Positions 6,068-14,755 of a stretch of DNA of 25,627 nucleotides are shown here, piece by piece (the first letter of the stretch is position 1; every line of letters starts with the position of its first letter). Both the position numbers and the translations under genes were made by a program. The notes below the pieces were generated by a model, which worked only from the letters and a program-made list of their open reading frames with translations, did not search any database and had not been told where the DNA came from. The stretch lies in assembly GCA_028706795.1 (NCBI GenBank), contig JAQTVK010000001.1:1-25627 (forward strand), in the 5' to 3' direction. Source of the stretch: Candidatus Omnitrophota bacterium (GTDB lineage Bacteria > Omnitrophota > Gorgyraeia > Pluralincolimonadales > Pluralincolimonadaceae).

Positions 6068-8404
6068 ATGACAGGGAAGAGGGATTTTTTCGAGATACCC
6101 GATTGCGCCTGGAGGAGGGGCCTCGGAGACGTGCCTTCGGGCACAGCGAGCTCCTGCCCGGACAGGGGCGTAGCACTCGGAGGGTTCGGCGCCGGCGCGT
6201 TCATGTACAGCATCTCCGGCGCATTCGGCCCGTGGGCGCTCAAATGCGGCTCCTACGACCAGACGTGGCTTTACGAAGGCGCGTTCCATATCTACGAGAA
6301 AGTCGGGAACGGCCCGGCTAAGGTAAAGACTCTCGGGACGAACCCGTCGCTCAAACCGGCATGGGATAAATTGAATAAAGGGGAAGCCGTATATTATGCC
6401 CTCCAGCCCAAGGGATGGGTCACGTACGGCTGCTTTACCCTTGATATTTCGCAGAAGTTCTTCTCCCCGATAATCGCCAATAATTATAAAGAGACGTCTT
6501 ATCCTGTCGCTGTCTGGCAGTTCAAATTTACTAACCCGGCCAAAGAGAGGGCCGAGGCCTCAGTGATGTTCACCTGGCCGCAGCCGCCTTTCAGCGGCCC
6601 CCTGCGCCGGAGCGGGTATAAAAATAACCTCAAGGAAGACGGCGGCGTCACCGGGATAGTTTTAAAGGCCGACCGGCCGGACAATACGCCGGAGACGCAG
6701 AATTCAGAATGGTGTATCGCCTCGAGGGCAGGTAAAGGAGAGAATTTTACATACGCCCTCAGCTGGAATAAAGACGGCGACGGCTCCGAGGTCTGGAGGG
6801 ATTTTAAGGCCGACGGGCTTCTCGATAACAGGCGGCTCGACGGTTCGGATTCGGCCGCGGCCATAGCGGTCAAGGTCTCGCTTGGTCCCGGCGAGTCAAA
6901 GACGGTGCCGGTCGTCCTATCGTGGGATTTCCCGGTCGTGAAATTCGGCGACCCGTGCGTCACCGGTACCGAATGGTGGAGGAAGTATACCGAATATTTC
7001 GGGCGGGATTCCGCGCAGTCCTTTAATATCGCGAAAGAGGCACTCGCGAATTACCCGGATTGGGAGAAGAAGATCGACGCGTGGATGAACCCCGTCATAA
7101 AGAACAAAAAATATCCGGCCTGGCTTAAGACCGCGGCTTTCAACGAATTGTATTATACCCAGTTCGGCGGGACGTTCTACGAATCCGGGCTTAAGTCCGG
7201 CCACGACCGGGAATATATGGGGCTCCACGAGGATGACCATAAGTTCTTCGTCATGGAATCGATCGGGTACCCGTTCTGCGAGACTTTCGACGTCAGACAT
7301 TACTGCTCGATATTGATGCTAAAATTCTGGCCGGAGATAGAACGGGACATACTGAGGTGTTTCGCCGACGGGATCATGCATTATGACGGCTTGCACCAGA
7401 CGCCGCACGACTTCGGCGTGCCGACCGGCGACCCGTTCTTTAAATTCGACGCCTACGGGACGAACAAATTGCACTGGAAGGACCTGCACGCCAAGTTCAT
7501 CCAACAGGTCGCCAGGTATTATTATGTCCGCGAGGACAGGGAGTTCCTCGACTACTGCTGGACGGCGGTGAAGATGACCTACGATTACATGAAATCCCAG
7601 GACACGGACGGCGACGGGCTGCCGAATAACAACGGCTCGGACAACACCTACGACGCCTGGGGCTTATACGGCACCAGCCTCCTGTGCGGCGGGCTCTGGA
7701 TCGGCGCGCTCGAAGCGATAGCAAAGCTCGCGCATGTCCAACGCGACCCGATACTCAAGGAAGCTCTTGCCCTTCTTGATAAGGCGAGGACGAATCTCGA
7801 CAAGCAGCTGTGGAATGAAGCGGGGCAATATTACAGGATGGATACCGCCGGAAAGAATTCCGACGCCATAATGGCCGACGGGTTGAACGGCCAGAGATTC
7901 TGCGAGACAACAGAACTACCCGATATACTTCCGCGCGAACGCATGGTCAAATACCTGAAGAAAGTCTATGAGATGTGCGTCGCGCCGCTAAGCGATTTTA
8001 ACGGCGACGGCGTAGGCGATTGCGGAGCCATTAACAGCAGGAACGCCGACGGAAGCGATATAAATATCAACATGGCCAAGGAAGTCTGGCCCGGTTCCAC
8101 ATATTTTATGGCCGCGACGATGTACCACCTCGGCCTTAAAGAAGAGGCGCTTAAGGCGGCTTACGGCTGCTATTATATCGTCTACGGACACGAACCGAGC
8201 GCCTACTGGTTCAACACCCCCGAAGGATGGCACGACGGCGGCGGTACGCCGCGGCCGGTCAATCCCGAGCAATACCAGCGCGCACGCGCCGTCTGGGAAC
8301 TGCTCCTGGAGATAGACGACCCGTACGAGAATATCCTCAAATCCCTCTTCCGGCGTATAAGGGCAGGCAGCGAAGCTAAACTATTTCAAGGACGAAGCAC
8401 TTAA
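6068..8404 (+). CDS. GH116 family beta-glycosidase (GBA2-like), cytoplasmic
   Basis: 778 residues, close to bacterial GH116 beta-glucosidases (about 800). It has no signal peptide, so it probably acts in the cytoplasm on imported oligosaccharides. An N-terminal beta-sandwich domain (GGFGAGAFMY, region to about 330) precedes an (alpha/alpha)6 domain. Hand alignment to the characterised Thermoanaerobacterium enzyme and human GBA2 puts the nucleophile at E397 (VMESIGY, 11 residues before the conserved D408 of TFDVRHY) and the general acid at D529 in T-Y-D-A-W. PHDFG (H447) and the C-terminal TPEGW also match. The start directly follows the upstream stop (TAGATG), with a purine-rich ribosome site inside the upstream gene. 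Its last 29 bases overlap the convergent methyltransferase gene. Substrate could be beta-glucoside or beta-xyloside. Confidence 0.85.
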   Translation: MTGKRDFFEIPDCAWRRGLGDVPSGTASSCPDRGVALGGFGAGAFMYSISGAFGPWALKCGSYDQTWLYEGAFHIYEKVGNGPAKVKTLGTNPSLKPAWDKLNKGEAVYYALQPKGWVTYGCFTLDISQKFFSPIIANNYKETSYPVAVWQFKFTNPAKERAEASVMFTWPQPPFSGPLRRSGYKNNLKEDGGVTGIVLKADRPDNTPETQNSEWCIASRAGKGENFTYALSWNKDGDGSEVWRDFKADGLLDNRRLDGSDSAAAIAVKVSLGPGESKTVPVVLSWDFPVVKFGDPCVTGTEWWRKYTEYFGRDSAQSFNIAKEALANYPDWEKKIDAWMNPVIKNKKYPAWLKTAAFNELYYTQFGGTFYESGLKSGHDREYMGLHEDDHKFFVMESIGYPFCETFDVRHYCSILMLKFWPEIERDILRCFADGIMHYDGLHQTPHDFGVPTGDPFFKFDAYGTNKLHWKDLHAKFIQQVARYYYVREDREFLDYCWTAVKMTYDYMKSQDTDGDGLPNNNGSDNTYDAWGLYGTSLLCGGLWIGALEAIAKLAHVQRDPILKEALALLDKARTNLDKQLWNEAGQYYRMDTAGKNSDAIMADGLNGQRFCETTELPDILPRERMVKYLKKVYEMCVAPLSDFNGDGVGDCGAINSRNADGSDININMAKEVWPGSTYFMAATMYHLGLKEEALKAAYGCYYIVYGHEPSAYWFNTPEGWHDGGGTPRPVNPEQYQRARAVWELLLEIDDPYENILKSLFRRIRAGSEAKLFQGRST

Positions 8405-9542
8405 GGTAATTCGATTCGGGGAAGTTGAGCAGGATGGGGTGGTCGGCAGGCTGGATGCGTTTCTCTACGAGGCGCGCGCGCCTGCGGGATTCAAACAAGG
8501 ACTCTTCAAGGATCTCCATGAATTGCCCTTCCGAAAGGTTATAGGAACACGAGCAGGTCATAAGGTGCCCGCCTCTCTTCAATAATTTCATAGCCCTGAA
8601 ATTTATGTCGATATAGCCGCGCGCCGCGGACTGTATGTCTTTCTTTGATTTCGCGAATGCGGGAGGATCGAGTACGATGAAATCGAACTGCCTTTCTTCC
8701 TTCTGGAATGATTTTAACGTCTCGGAGACCTTGCCCTCGACCGTCCTGATTTTCGCCAAGCCGTTTAGTTCCGCGTTCTGCTTTAACGCCTCGAGCGCCG
8801 GGCCCGAGGAATCGACCGCGGTCACTTCGTCTGCCGAGAGCGCCATATGCAGGGAGAAGAGGCCCTGGTACGAGAAGCAATCGAGCGCCTTGCCCCTGGA
8901 ATATCTTTCCGAGGCGATATGGTTCTCGCGCTGGTCGAGATACGCGCCGGTCTTCTGGCCGTTCATTATGTCGACAAGGTATTTTATATTACCCTCGCCG
9001 ACCTCTGCCTTTTCCGGCGGCGTGCCGTAAAGGACCTCTTTCTTCTCTTCGAGGCCCTCGAATTTCCTCATAGCCGAATCGTTCCTGGCTACGACAGATG
9101 CCGGCTTAAGCAGGTCTTTCAGGGCTTCAACGATGGTATCTTTTATAGTGTCCATACCGAGGGATAACGTCTGTATGGACAGGTGCTCGCCGTATTTATC
9201 CACGATGAGCGAAGGCAGGCCGTCGGCCTCGGAATGGACAATGCGGTATGCATCGGCGTCCTTTACGGTTTTTTTCCTGTATTCAATACATCCGGAGAGG
9301 CGGCTGCGCCAGAACCCCGCGTCGACAGGCACGTCATCATAAGTGATCATCCGCAGGGCGATCTTCGACCGTTCGTTATAGAAGGCCTTCGCAAGGAAAT
9401 TACCGTTGTTGTCCAAGAGGGAAACTATCGTGCCGGAGAGGGAAGGGTCGCCTCTCTCGAGGTCGTCCTTATATATCCACGGGTGGCCGGTGCGGAACCA
9501 TGCTGCGCCTTTTCTTGTGACCTTCAGGGACGGGTTTGACAT
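8376..9542 (-). CDS. rlmI: RlmI-type class I SAM-dependent rRNA cytosine methyltransferase
   Basis: 388 residues on the minus strand. RlmI methylates 23S rRNA at a cytosine (m5C1962 in E. coli). Seen: N-terminal PUA-like RNA-binding domain with the family opening (KGAAWFRTGHPWIYKDDL); central EEHL-like domain; SAM-binding motif I ALDCFSYQGLFSLHMA; motif IV VLDPPAFAKSKKD; and the catalytic-region T-C-S-C-S with the Cys expected in m5C enzymes. Length is normal for the family. It has its own promoter whose -10 box is only six bases before the ATG, and no ribosome-binding site, so translation is probably leaderless. It converges on, and overlaps by 29 bases, the GH116 gene. It is oriented opposite to all its neighbours. 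Confidence 0.9.
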   Translation of the reverse strand: MSNPSLKVTRKGAAWFRTGHPWIYKDDLERGDPSLSGTIVSLLDNNGNFLAKAFYNERSKIALRMITYDDVPVDAGFWRSRLSGCIEYRKKTVKDADAYRIVHSEADGLPSLIVDKYGEHLSIQTLSLGMDTIKDTIVEALKDLLKPASVVARNDSAMRKFEGLEEKKEVLYGTPPEKAEVGEGNIKYLVDIMNGQKTGAYLDQRENHIASERYSRGKALDCFSYQGLFSLHMALSADEVTAVDSSGPALEALKQNAELNGLAKIRTVEGKVSETLKSFQKEERQFDFIVLDPPAFAKSKKDIQSAARGYIDINFRAMKLLKRGGHLMTCSCSYNLSEGQFMEILEESLFESRRRARLVEKRIQPADHPILLNFPESNYLKCFVLEIV

Positions 9543-9548
9543 AGATTG

Positions 9549-9578
9549 ATTCTAACAGGCGCTATACTTGAATGTCAA
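9549..9578 (-). promoter_or_regulatory. Strong minus-strand promoter for the methyltransferase, leaderless
   Basis: Minus-strand TTGACA (9578-9573), 18-base spacer, TAGAAT (9554-9549) with an extended TGT immediately upstream. Six bases separate the -10 box from the ATG at 9542, so the predicted +1 is the A of the start codon. Confidence 0.7.
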
Positions 9579-9600
9579 CCCTTCGCTTCGCTCAGGATGG
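9579..9600. repeat. REP-like dispersed palindromic element
   Basis: CCTTCGCTTCGCTCAGG (9580-9596) with flanks CCC..ATGG forms an imperfect hairpin (CCT/AGG and GC/GC pairs). Closely similar short elements (TCCTGAGCGAAGCGAAGG on the other strand) recur between genes in many environmental bacterial genomes. Only one copy is in this window, so its repeat status rests on recall, not on the sequence alone. Confidence 0.5.
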
Positions 9601-9607
9601 CCATTAT

Positions 9608-9638
9608 TTGATATGGCGGGGGCACATTGTGATATAAT
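9608..9638 (+). promoter_or_regulatory. Promoter for the MFS gene, near-leaderless
   Basis: Perfect TATAAT (9633-9638) with TG one base upstream (extended -10), and a weak TTGATA (9608-9613) at a long 19-base spacing. Nine bases lie between the -10 box and the ATG at 9648, so the mRNA would start within about 3 bases of the codon. No ribosome-binding site is present. Confidence 0.65.
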
Positions 9639-9647
9639 ATCGCCGAC

Positions 9648-10955
9648 ATGGAAAAGAAAGGGAAGATAAGGCAAAGCCTCAGGAATTCCTTCATAGACGG
9701 CGCATTCTGCTCGGCGATGATAGGTTTTGTCGACCAGTATATAACGCCGTTCGCAGTCGCGCTTAAGGCGACGAGCGAGCAGATAGGCATGCTTACCGCT
9801 TTCCCGAACCTCGTCGCTTCACTGATACAGCTCAAATCGGCGGACGTTACCGAACACCTCAAGAGCCGCATGAGGATTATAAGGATATTCGTATTCTTCC
9901 ACGCCTTTATGTTCCTTCCCATCTTGCTTATACCGCTCATTTTTACCACTAACAGGGCGTTATGGCTTATCCTCTTTGTCACGATGGCGGCCTCTTTCAA
10001 CGCGTTCCCGGGCCCGGCATGGACGAGCCTGATGGCCGACCATCTTCCAGCGCGCAGCAGGGGAAAGTATTTCGGCTGGAGGAACAGGCTGTTGGGCATG
10101 ATCACCGTGGCGTGCGCGTTCCTCGCGGGTTTTATCCTCAACATCTTCGGCAAGGACAAACTCTACGGTTTCATGGTGATACTCGGGCTTGCTTTTGTGT
10201 CGCGGTTCATATCGTGGTATTTCCTGAGCAAGATGTACGAGCCGCCGATAAAGGTCACAAGAGAGCACTATTTCACGTTCTGGGATTTCATAAAAAGGAC
10301 GAAGCAATCGAATTTCGCGAAGTTCGTCATATATGTCGCCAGCATCAGTTTCGCCCAGAATATCTCGGGGCCGTTCTTTGCGGTCTATATGATCAGGGAC
10401 CTCAACCTAAGTTACGGCATGTACACCATCATAGTGACGTCCTCGACCATAGCGACCCTGCTTACCATGGGGATCTGGGGAAGGCATGCCGACGTGGTCG
10501 GCAACATGAAAGTCATAAGGCTCACGTCGTTCTTCATACCGGTCATCCCGGTCTTATGGCTCTTCTCGCATAATGTCTACTATCTTATAATAATCCAGCT
10601 GTTTGCCGGATATGTCTGGGCCGGATTCAACCTCTCGATATTTAATTTCGTATATGACGCGGTCACGCCGGAGAAGAGGACGCGCTGTGTTTCGTATTTT
10701 AATGTCATAAACGGGACAGCGATATGCTGCGGCGCCTTGTTGGGAGGTTTCCTTGCGAAGAGCCTGCCGCCGATATCCGGCCAGCGGCTGTTGACCTTAT
10801 TTTTGCTTTCGGGCGTCCTGCGTGCCGTATTTTCCGCGACTATGCTTCCCATGATAAAGGAGGTCAGGCGTGTGGAAAAGATCAGCAGTCTCGATCTCTT
10901 CTTCAGTATCACCCGGTTGCGCCCGATAGAGGTAGAGGGCGAAAAAGATATTTAG
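9648..10955 (+). CDS. Major facilitator superfamily transporter
   Basis: 435 residues with about twelve hydrophobic segments. MFS signature loops are visible: DHLPARSRGKYFGWRN between helices 4 and 5 (family D-x-x-P-x-R-x-R-G) and the mid-protein break around residues 195-225 (REHYFTFWDFIKRTKQ) between the two halves; VTPEKRTRCVSYFNVINGTA is the equivalent loop in the second half. The substrate is not readable. Its place just beyond two glycoside hydrolases makes an oligosaccharide or sugar plausible, though the methyltransferase gene intervenes. The next in-frame ATG is at residue 24, inside the first helix, so the annotated start stands despite lacking a ribosome site. Transcription is predicted to start within a few bases of the ATG. 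Confidence 0.85.
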   Translation: MEKKGKIRQSLRNSFIDGAFCSAMIGFVDQYITPFAVALKATSEQIGMLTAFPNLVASLIQLKSADVTEHLKSRMRIIRIFVFFHAFMFLPILLIPLIFTTNRALWLILFVTMAASFNAFPGPAWTSLMADHLPARSRGKYFGWRNRLLGMITVACAFLAGFILNIFGKDKLYGFMVILGLAFVSRFISWYFLSKMYEPPIKVTREHYFTFWDFIKRTKQSNFAKFVIYVASISFAQNISGPFFAVYMIRDLNLSYGMYTIIVTSSTIATLLTMGIWGRHADVVGNMKVIRLTSFFIPVIPVLWLFSHNVYYLIIIQLFAGYVWAGFNLSIFNFVYDAVTPEKRTRCVSYFNVINGTAICCGALLGGFLAKSLPPISGQRLLTLFLLSGVLRAVFSATMLPMIKEVRRVEKISSLDLFFSITRLRPIEVEGEKDI

Positions 10956-10960
10956 CCCCG

Positions 10961-10989
10961 TTGACTTTTGCATAGGCATGGTCTAATAT
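10961..10989 (+). promoter_or_regulatory. Sigma-70-like promoter of the nuclease-debranching-kinase operon
   Basis: TTGACT (10961-10966), 17-base spacer, TAATAT (10984-10989), beginning five bases after the MFS stop. Predicted start near 10996, at the AGGAG ribosome site (10996-11000) that precedes ATG 11009 by 8 bases, so the site may sit at the very 5' end of the mRNA. Confidence 0.6.
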
Positions 10990-11008
10990 TGTAGCAGGAG
11001 AACGCGCG

Positions 11009-11524
11009 ATGAAACTCGCCAAGATATACTCATTGATATTCATCCCTCCTTTAGCGCAGTATGTCGTCACTTTGGAAGAAGTGGACGGCTCGAGGCTTAT
11101 ACCCATATGGATAGGAGTGAGCGAGGGAACATCGATCGTGATGGTCCTCGAGGGCGGGAAATTCAAAAGGCCGCTGACGCACGACCTTACCATAAACCTC
11201 ATCAAGGCGCTCGGCGGCTCGCTCGAGAAAGTCATCATAAGTGACCTGAAGGATAACGCCTATTATGCCACCATCATCTTAAGGCAGGGTGATAAGGCGC
11301 TTGAGATAGATTCGCGGCCGTCCGACGCCATAGCCCTGGCCGTGAGGACCGGCGCCCCGGTATTTATCGACGAGAAGGTTCTCGGTCTCTGTCCGGTCAT
11401 AAACAAGCCCATTAGCGAAGATGAGGTGAAAAATTTCGAGAAAGAAATAGAGAGCCTGCGGCCGGAAGAGTTCTTCAAGAAGCTGGACGCCGAAGGCGGG
11501 AAGTCGAAAGGCGGGCTGGAATAA
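11009..11524 (+). CDS. Bifunctional nuclease family (BFN, DUF151) protein
   Basis: 171 residues. Residues 1-135 match the BFN domain: LIPIWIGVSEGTSI, RPLTHDLTINLIKALGG, VIISDLKDNAYYATIIL and the family signature IDSRPSDAIALAVRTGAPVFI. A charged C-terminal tail follows (EKEIESLRPEEFFKKLDAEGG), which in related bacterial proteins aligns with a UVR-like segment. The plant founder protein was reported to have RNase and DNase activity; the bacterial role is poorly known. It opens an operon: ATG of the debranching enzyme begins one base after the TAA. It has its own promoter and an AGGAG site. Confidence 0.88.
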   Translation: MKLAKIYSLIFIPPLAQYVVTLEEVDGSRLIPIWIGVSEGTSIVMVLEGGKFKRPLTHDLTINLIKALGGSLEKVIISDLKDNAYYATIILRQGDKALEIDSRPSDAIALAVRTGAPVFIDEKVLGLCPVINKPISEDEVKNFEKEIESLRPEEFFKKLDAEGGKSKGGLE

Positions 11525-11525
11525 G

Positions 11526-13538
11526 ATGATAGTGACGAAGGACGCCGCAAGGGAAATATCGCCGTCTATCGACGAAACCATCCGTTTCGGTAAGGAAGTG
11601 TGCGGCGATTTCCAGGCCGCCTCATCCAGGGAATGGATAGAGACGAACGGCCTCGGCGGTTACGCGTCATCGACCATAATCGGGACCAACACCCGACGTT
11701 ATCACGGTTTGCTCGTGGCAGCGGTAGGGCCTTCGCTCGCGCGCATGGTAGTCCTGTCAAAACTTGAAGAGACCCTTGTACTGAAAGACGGCAGCCGGTA
11801 TAACCTATCCTGCAACAATTACCCCGGCGGCATAACCCATCCCGAAGGCTACAGGTATCTCGAGGAGTTCAGGCTGGACCCGTTCCCGGTATTTACCTAC
11901 AAGGCCGGGGATGTGACTATAGAGAAGGCCGTCTTCATGGTCCACGGCGAGAATACGACCGTGATCACTTATAAGGTGCTGAAATCTCCGGGTTATCTCG
12001 AGCTTTTGCTGCAACCGCTTATCGCAGCGCGCGATTACCACTGGGTATCGATGGAGAACTCAGGCTTCGACAGGTCGGTCGAATGCCTGGACGGGTATAT
12101 CAAGATGAAGCCGTACGGCGAGTCGCCGATAATTTACCTGGCCAATAACGCAGACAGGTTCGAGCGGACGGGATATTGGTACAAGTCCTTCGAGTACCAG
12201 CGCGAAAAGGAGAGGGGTCTCGAATACCACGAGGACCTGTACAGCCCCGGCGAACTCGGCTTCCTGGTCAAGGAAGGGGATAAGGCTTATATCGTCGCCT
12301 CTACCGAGGGACGCAAGATGCGCTCGCTCGAGGTCCTCGAGTCGAGCGAGGTCCTGAGGCACAGCGAGATCTCAGCCGCGGTCAACCTGAAGGATGATTT
12401 TGCGGTGCGGCTGGCGAACGCGTCCGACTCGTTCCTGATAAAGAGGGCGGACGGCCTGTCGACGGTAGTCGCGGGCTACCACTGGTTCTGGGATTGGGGC
12501 AGGGACGCCCTTATATCGCTTCCCGGGTTGACCCTTACCCTCGGAAGGTACGACGAGGCGAAAGATATCCTGCTGGCGTTCGCGAAATATTGCGACGAAG
12601 GGATGATACCCAATAGGTTCCCGGAGAAGGCGAAAGAGCCCGAATATAACAGCGTCGATTCGTCCCTATGGTTCTTCTGGGCGATACACAAATTCCTCGA
12701 ATATACCGGCGATTACGATTTCATCGAATCGAATATGCTCGACTGCCTCGAAGAGATAATACAGTTCTACATAAACGGGACGCGCTACGGCATAAAGATG
12801 GACAGGGACGGGCTTATCGCCACCGAAGATACGGACACGCAGCTCACATGGATGGACGCGAAGATCGGGGGATGGGTAGTGACGCCCAGGAACGGCAAGG
12901 CCGTAGAGGTCAACGCGCTGTGGTATAACGCGTTGAAGATAATGGAAGATATATGCGAGAAGCTCAACCTCAGGTACCGGCACGAATGCGCGCGGCTCGC
13001 CAACCTTACGAAAAAAAGTTTTGAGATAGTCTTCTGGAACGAGGCCGGGGGCTACCTGTATGACTGCGTTAATGAAGGAGGGCCGGATGCTTCGTTGCGC
13101 CCTAACCAGATATTTTCCCTCAGCCTCCCGTACCGGCTGATCGGGAGAGAGAAGGAAAAGAGGGTCATCGATGTGGTGGGGAAAGAGCTACTCACGCCTT
13201 ACGGCTTGCGCTCGCTCTCGCCGAACGACAGGAATTACCGCGGCGTATATTCCGGGGACCAGCGCATGCGCGACGCCTGTTATCATCAGGGCACGGTATG
13301 GCCGTGGCTATTAGGGCATTTTATCACCGCCTACCTTAACGTCTACGGCAGGAATAAGAACACGAGACGTGAAGCGAGGAGATTTTTAGCGCCTCTCGCG
13401 GAACACATCAAAGACGCCGGCCTCGGGACGGTATCCGAGATCTTTGACGGCGACCCGCCCTATAATCCGAGGGGGGCCATATCGCAGGCGTGGAGCGTGG
13501 CCGAGATATTGAGGGTATATAAGGAAGAACTGCAATGA
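11526..13538 (+). CDS. Amylo-alpha-1,6-glucosidase / glycogen debranching enzyme (GH133-like)
   Basis: 670 residues, no signal peptide, so cytoplasmic. It hydrolyses alpha-1,6 branch points of glycogen-like polymers. Seen: N-terminal beta-rich domain (GDE_N) with the family motif W-I-E-T-N-G-L-G-G-Y and TNTRRYHGLLVAA, residues about 37-65; a C-terminal (alpha/alpha)6 domain (GDE_C) from about residue 290 with GYHWFWDWGRDALISLPGLTL (D327), RFPEKAKEPEYNSVDSSLW, LTWMDAK, RPNQIFSLSLP, YHQGTVWPWLLGHF and the end motif SEIFDGDPPYNPRGAISQAWSVAE. The length fits the archaeal/bacterial single-activity type rather than the bifunctional eukaryotic one. The stop TGA overlaps the kinase ATG (ATGA), unusual company for this enzyme. 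No glycogen synthase or phosphorylase is in the window. Confidence 0.92.
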   Translation: MIVTKDAAREISPSIDETIRFGKEVCGDFQAASSREWIETNGLGGYASSTIIGTNTRRYHGLLVAAVGPSLARMVVLSKLEETLVLKDGSRYNLSCNNYPGGITHPEGYRYLEEFRLDPFPVFTYKAGDVTIEKAVFMVHGENTTVITYKVLKSPGYLELLLQPLIAARDYHWVSMENSGFDRSVECLDGYIKMKPYGESPIIYLANNADRFERTGYWYKSFEYQREKERGLEYHEDLYSPGELGFLVKEGDKAYIVASTEGRKMRSLEVLESSEVLRHSEISAAVNLKDDFAVRLANASDSFLIKRADGLSTVVAGYHWFWDWGRDALISLPGLTLTLGRYDEAKDILLAFAKYCDEGMIPNRFPEKAKEPEYNSVDSSLWFFWAIHKFLEYTGDYDFIESNMLDCLEEIIQFYINGTRYGIKMDRDGLIATEDTDTQLTWMDAKIGGWVVTPRNGKAVEVNALWYNALKIMEDICEKLNLRYRHECARLANLTKKSFEIVFWNEAGGYLYDCVNEGGPDASLRPNQIFSLSLPYRLIGREKEKRVIDVVGKELLTPYGLRSLSPNDRNYRGVYSGDQRMRDACYHQGTVWPWLLGHFITAYLNVYGRNKNTRREARRFLAPLAEHIKDAGLGTVSEIFDGDPPYNPRGAISQAWSVAEILRVYKEELQ

Positions 13539-14740
13539 AATCGGAGAAGCAGATCTTTAATATCGATCCGACGGATTTCGCTTTCGCGCTGGTCAAGTTA
13601 TTGGCCGTTTTCGGCGCGATGATATGGGGATTGTACCATCCGATGTCCCCTAGTGCCAAGCTTTTCTTCCTCATCCTTATCGGGTTCTACTTCGTTTATA
13701 ATTTGGCGCTCTATTTGTGCGTATTCAAGTTCGCCGACAAGGCCCCCAAGATATATTTCTTTGAGCTGCTCGTCGACCTCATCTTCCTAAGCGTAATCGT
13801 GCCGATGACCGGCGGGCTCAATTCGACCTTCACCTTGGGATTTTTCCTCCTCGCCGCCATACATTCATTTTATTACGGCCTCTTCGCCAGTATAGGCATA
13901 GCCCTGCTTGTCTCGGGCGTCTATATTTTTTCCTGCCCGCACTGCCTGACCCAGATCCACTGGACCGATATCTCCCTGCGCGCGGGATTTTTGCTGCTTC
14001 TGGCCGTTACTATGGGGTATCTTTCGGAAAGGGAGAGGAGGATGCACCGCCAGCTCGTCAATGCCGAACAGCTCGCGGCTATGGGGCTGATGTCGTCCCA
14101 GATAGCGCACGCGGTAAGGAACCCCCTCAGCACCATCAGCCTTAGCACCGAGCTCCTTGCCGACGAGATAAAGAAATGCCGGGGGGTCGATACCAGGGAA
14201 GCCGAGACGCTGATAGGTTCCATCATGAGCGAGGTCCAGGAGGTCAACGATGTCGTCGAGGAACATCTCAAATTCATGAGGAAGTCAAAATCCGAATACA
14301 GGAACAGTGACGTAAACGCCCTTCTCGATTCGCTCATAAAGTTCCTGGAAAAAGAAGCGAGCCATAAAGGCATCTCTTTCCTGAAGGAACTCGAGAGAAA
14401 CCTGCCCAACGCCAGGATCGAAGAGAGCAGGCTGCGGCAGATCATGCTGAACATAATGAGGAATTCCTTCGAGGCCATGCCGGCGGGCGGACAGATCAGG
14501 GTCTATACGAAAAAGGAAAAAGATGGCGTCGAGATCACGGTAGAGGATACCGGGGTGGGGATATCCCGGGAAAATCTCAGGAGGGTATTCGAGCCCTTTT
14601 TCACGACAAAGGATGTGGGCACCGGGCTTGGGCTTTATATAGCGCGCGACATGGTCATTACCGCAGGCGGGGGGATATCCTGCGAAAGCAAAGTCAATAA
14701 AGGCACTAAAGTAAAAATAAGATTACCGTTCATGTCTTGA
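13535..14740 (+). CDS. Membrane sensor histidine kinase
   Basis: 401 residues. Residues about 15-165 are a sensor made of roughly six hydrophobic helices with short loops and no large extracellular domain. HisKA region: MGLMSSQIAHAVRNPLSTISL, phospho-acceptor H192. HATPase_c: N box NIMRNSFEAM, G1 VEDTGVGIS, F box FEPFFTTK, G2 GTGLGLYIAR. All catalytic boxes look intact. The HAVRNPL box and compact DHp domain recall NtrB-like kinases. It starts by ATGA overlap in the debranching gene and is followed after 15 bases by the response regulator, so the pair is cognate. A signal in the membrane or of small-molecule type is inferred from the lack of a periplasmic domain. No DNA-binding partner is next to it. 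Confidence 0.92.
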   Translation: MKSEKQIFNIDPTDFAFALVKLLAVFGAMIWGLYHPMSPSAKLFFLILIGFYFVYNLALYLCVFKFADKAPKIYFFELLVDLIFLSVIVPMTGGLNSTFTLGFFLLAAIHSFYYGLFASIGIALLVSGVYIFSCPHCLTQIHWTDISLRAGFLLLLAVTMGYLSERERRMHRQLVNAEQLAAMGLMSSQIAHAVRNPLSTISLSTELLADEIKKCRGVDTREAETLIGSIMSEVQEVNDVVEEHLKFMRKSKSEYRNSDVNALLDSLIKFLEKEASHKGISFLKELERNLPNARIEESRLRQIMLNIMRNSFEAMPAGGQIRVYTKKEKDGVEITVEDTGVGISRENLRRVFEPFFTTKDVGTGLGLYIARDMVITAGGGISCESKVNKGTKVKIRLPFMS

Positions 14741-14755
14741 AAAGGAGGCGCTTAA

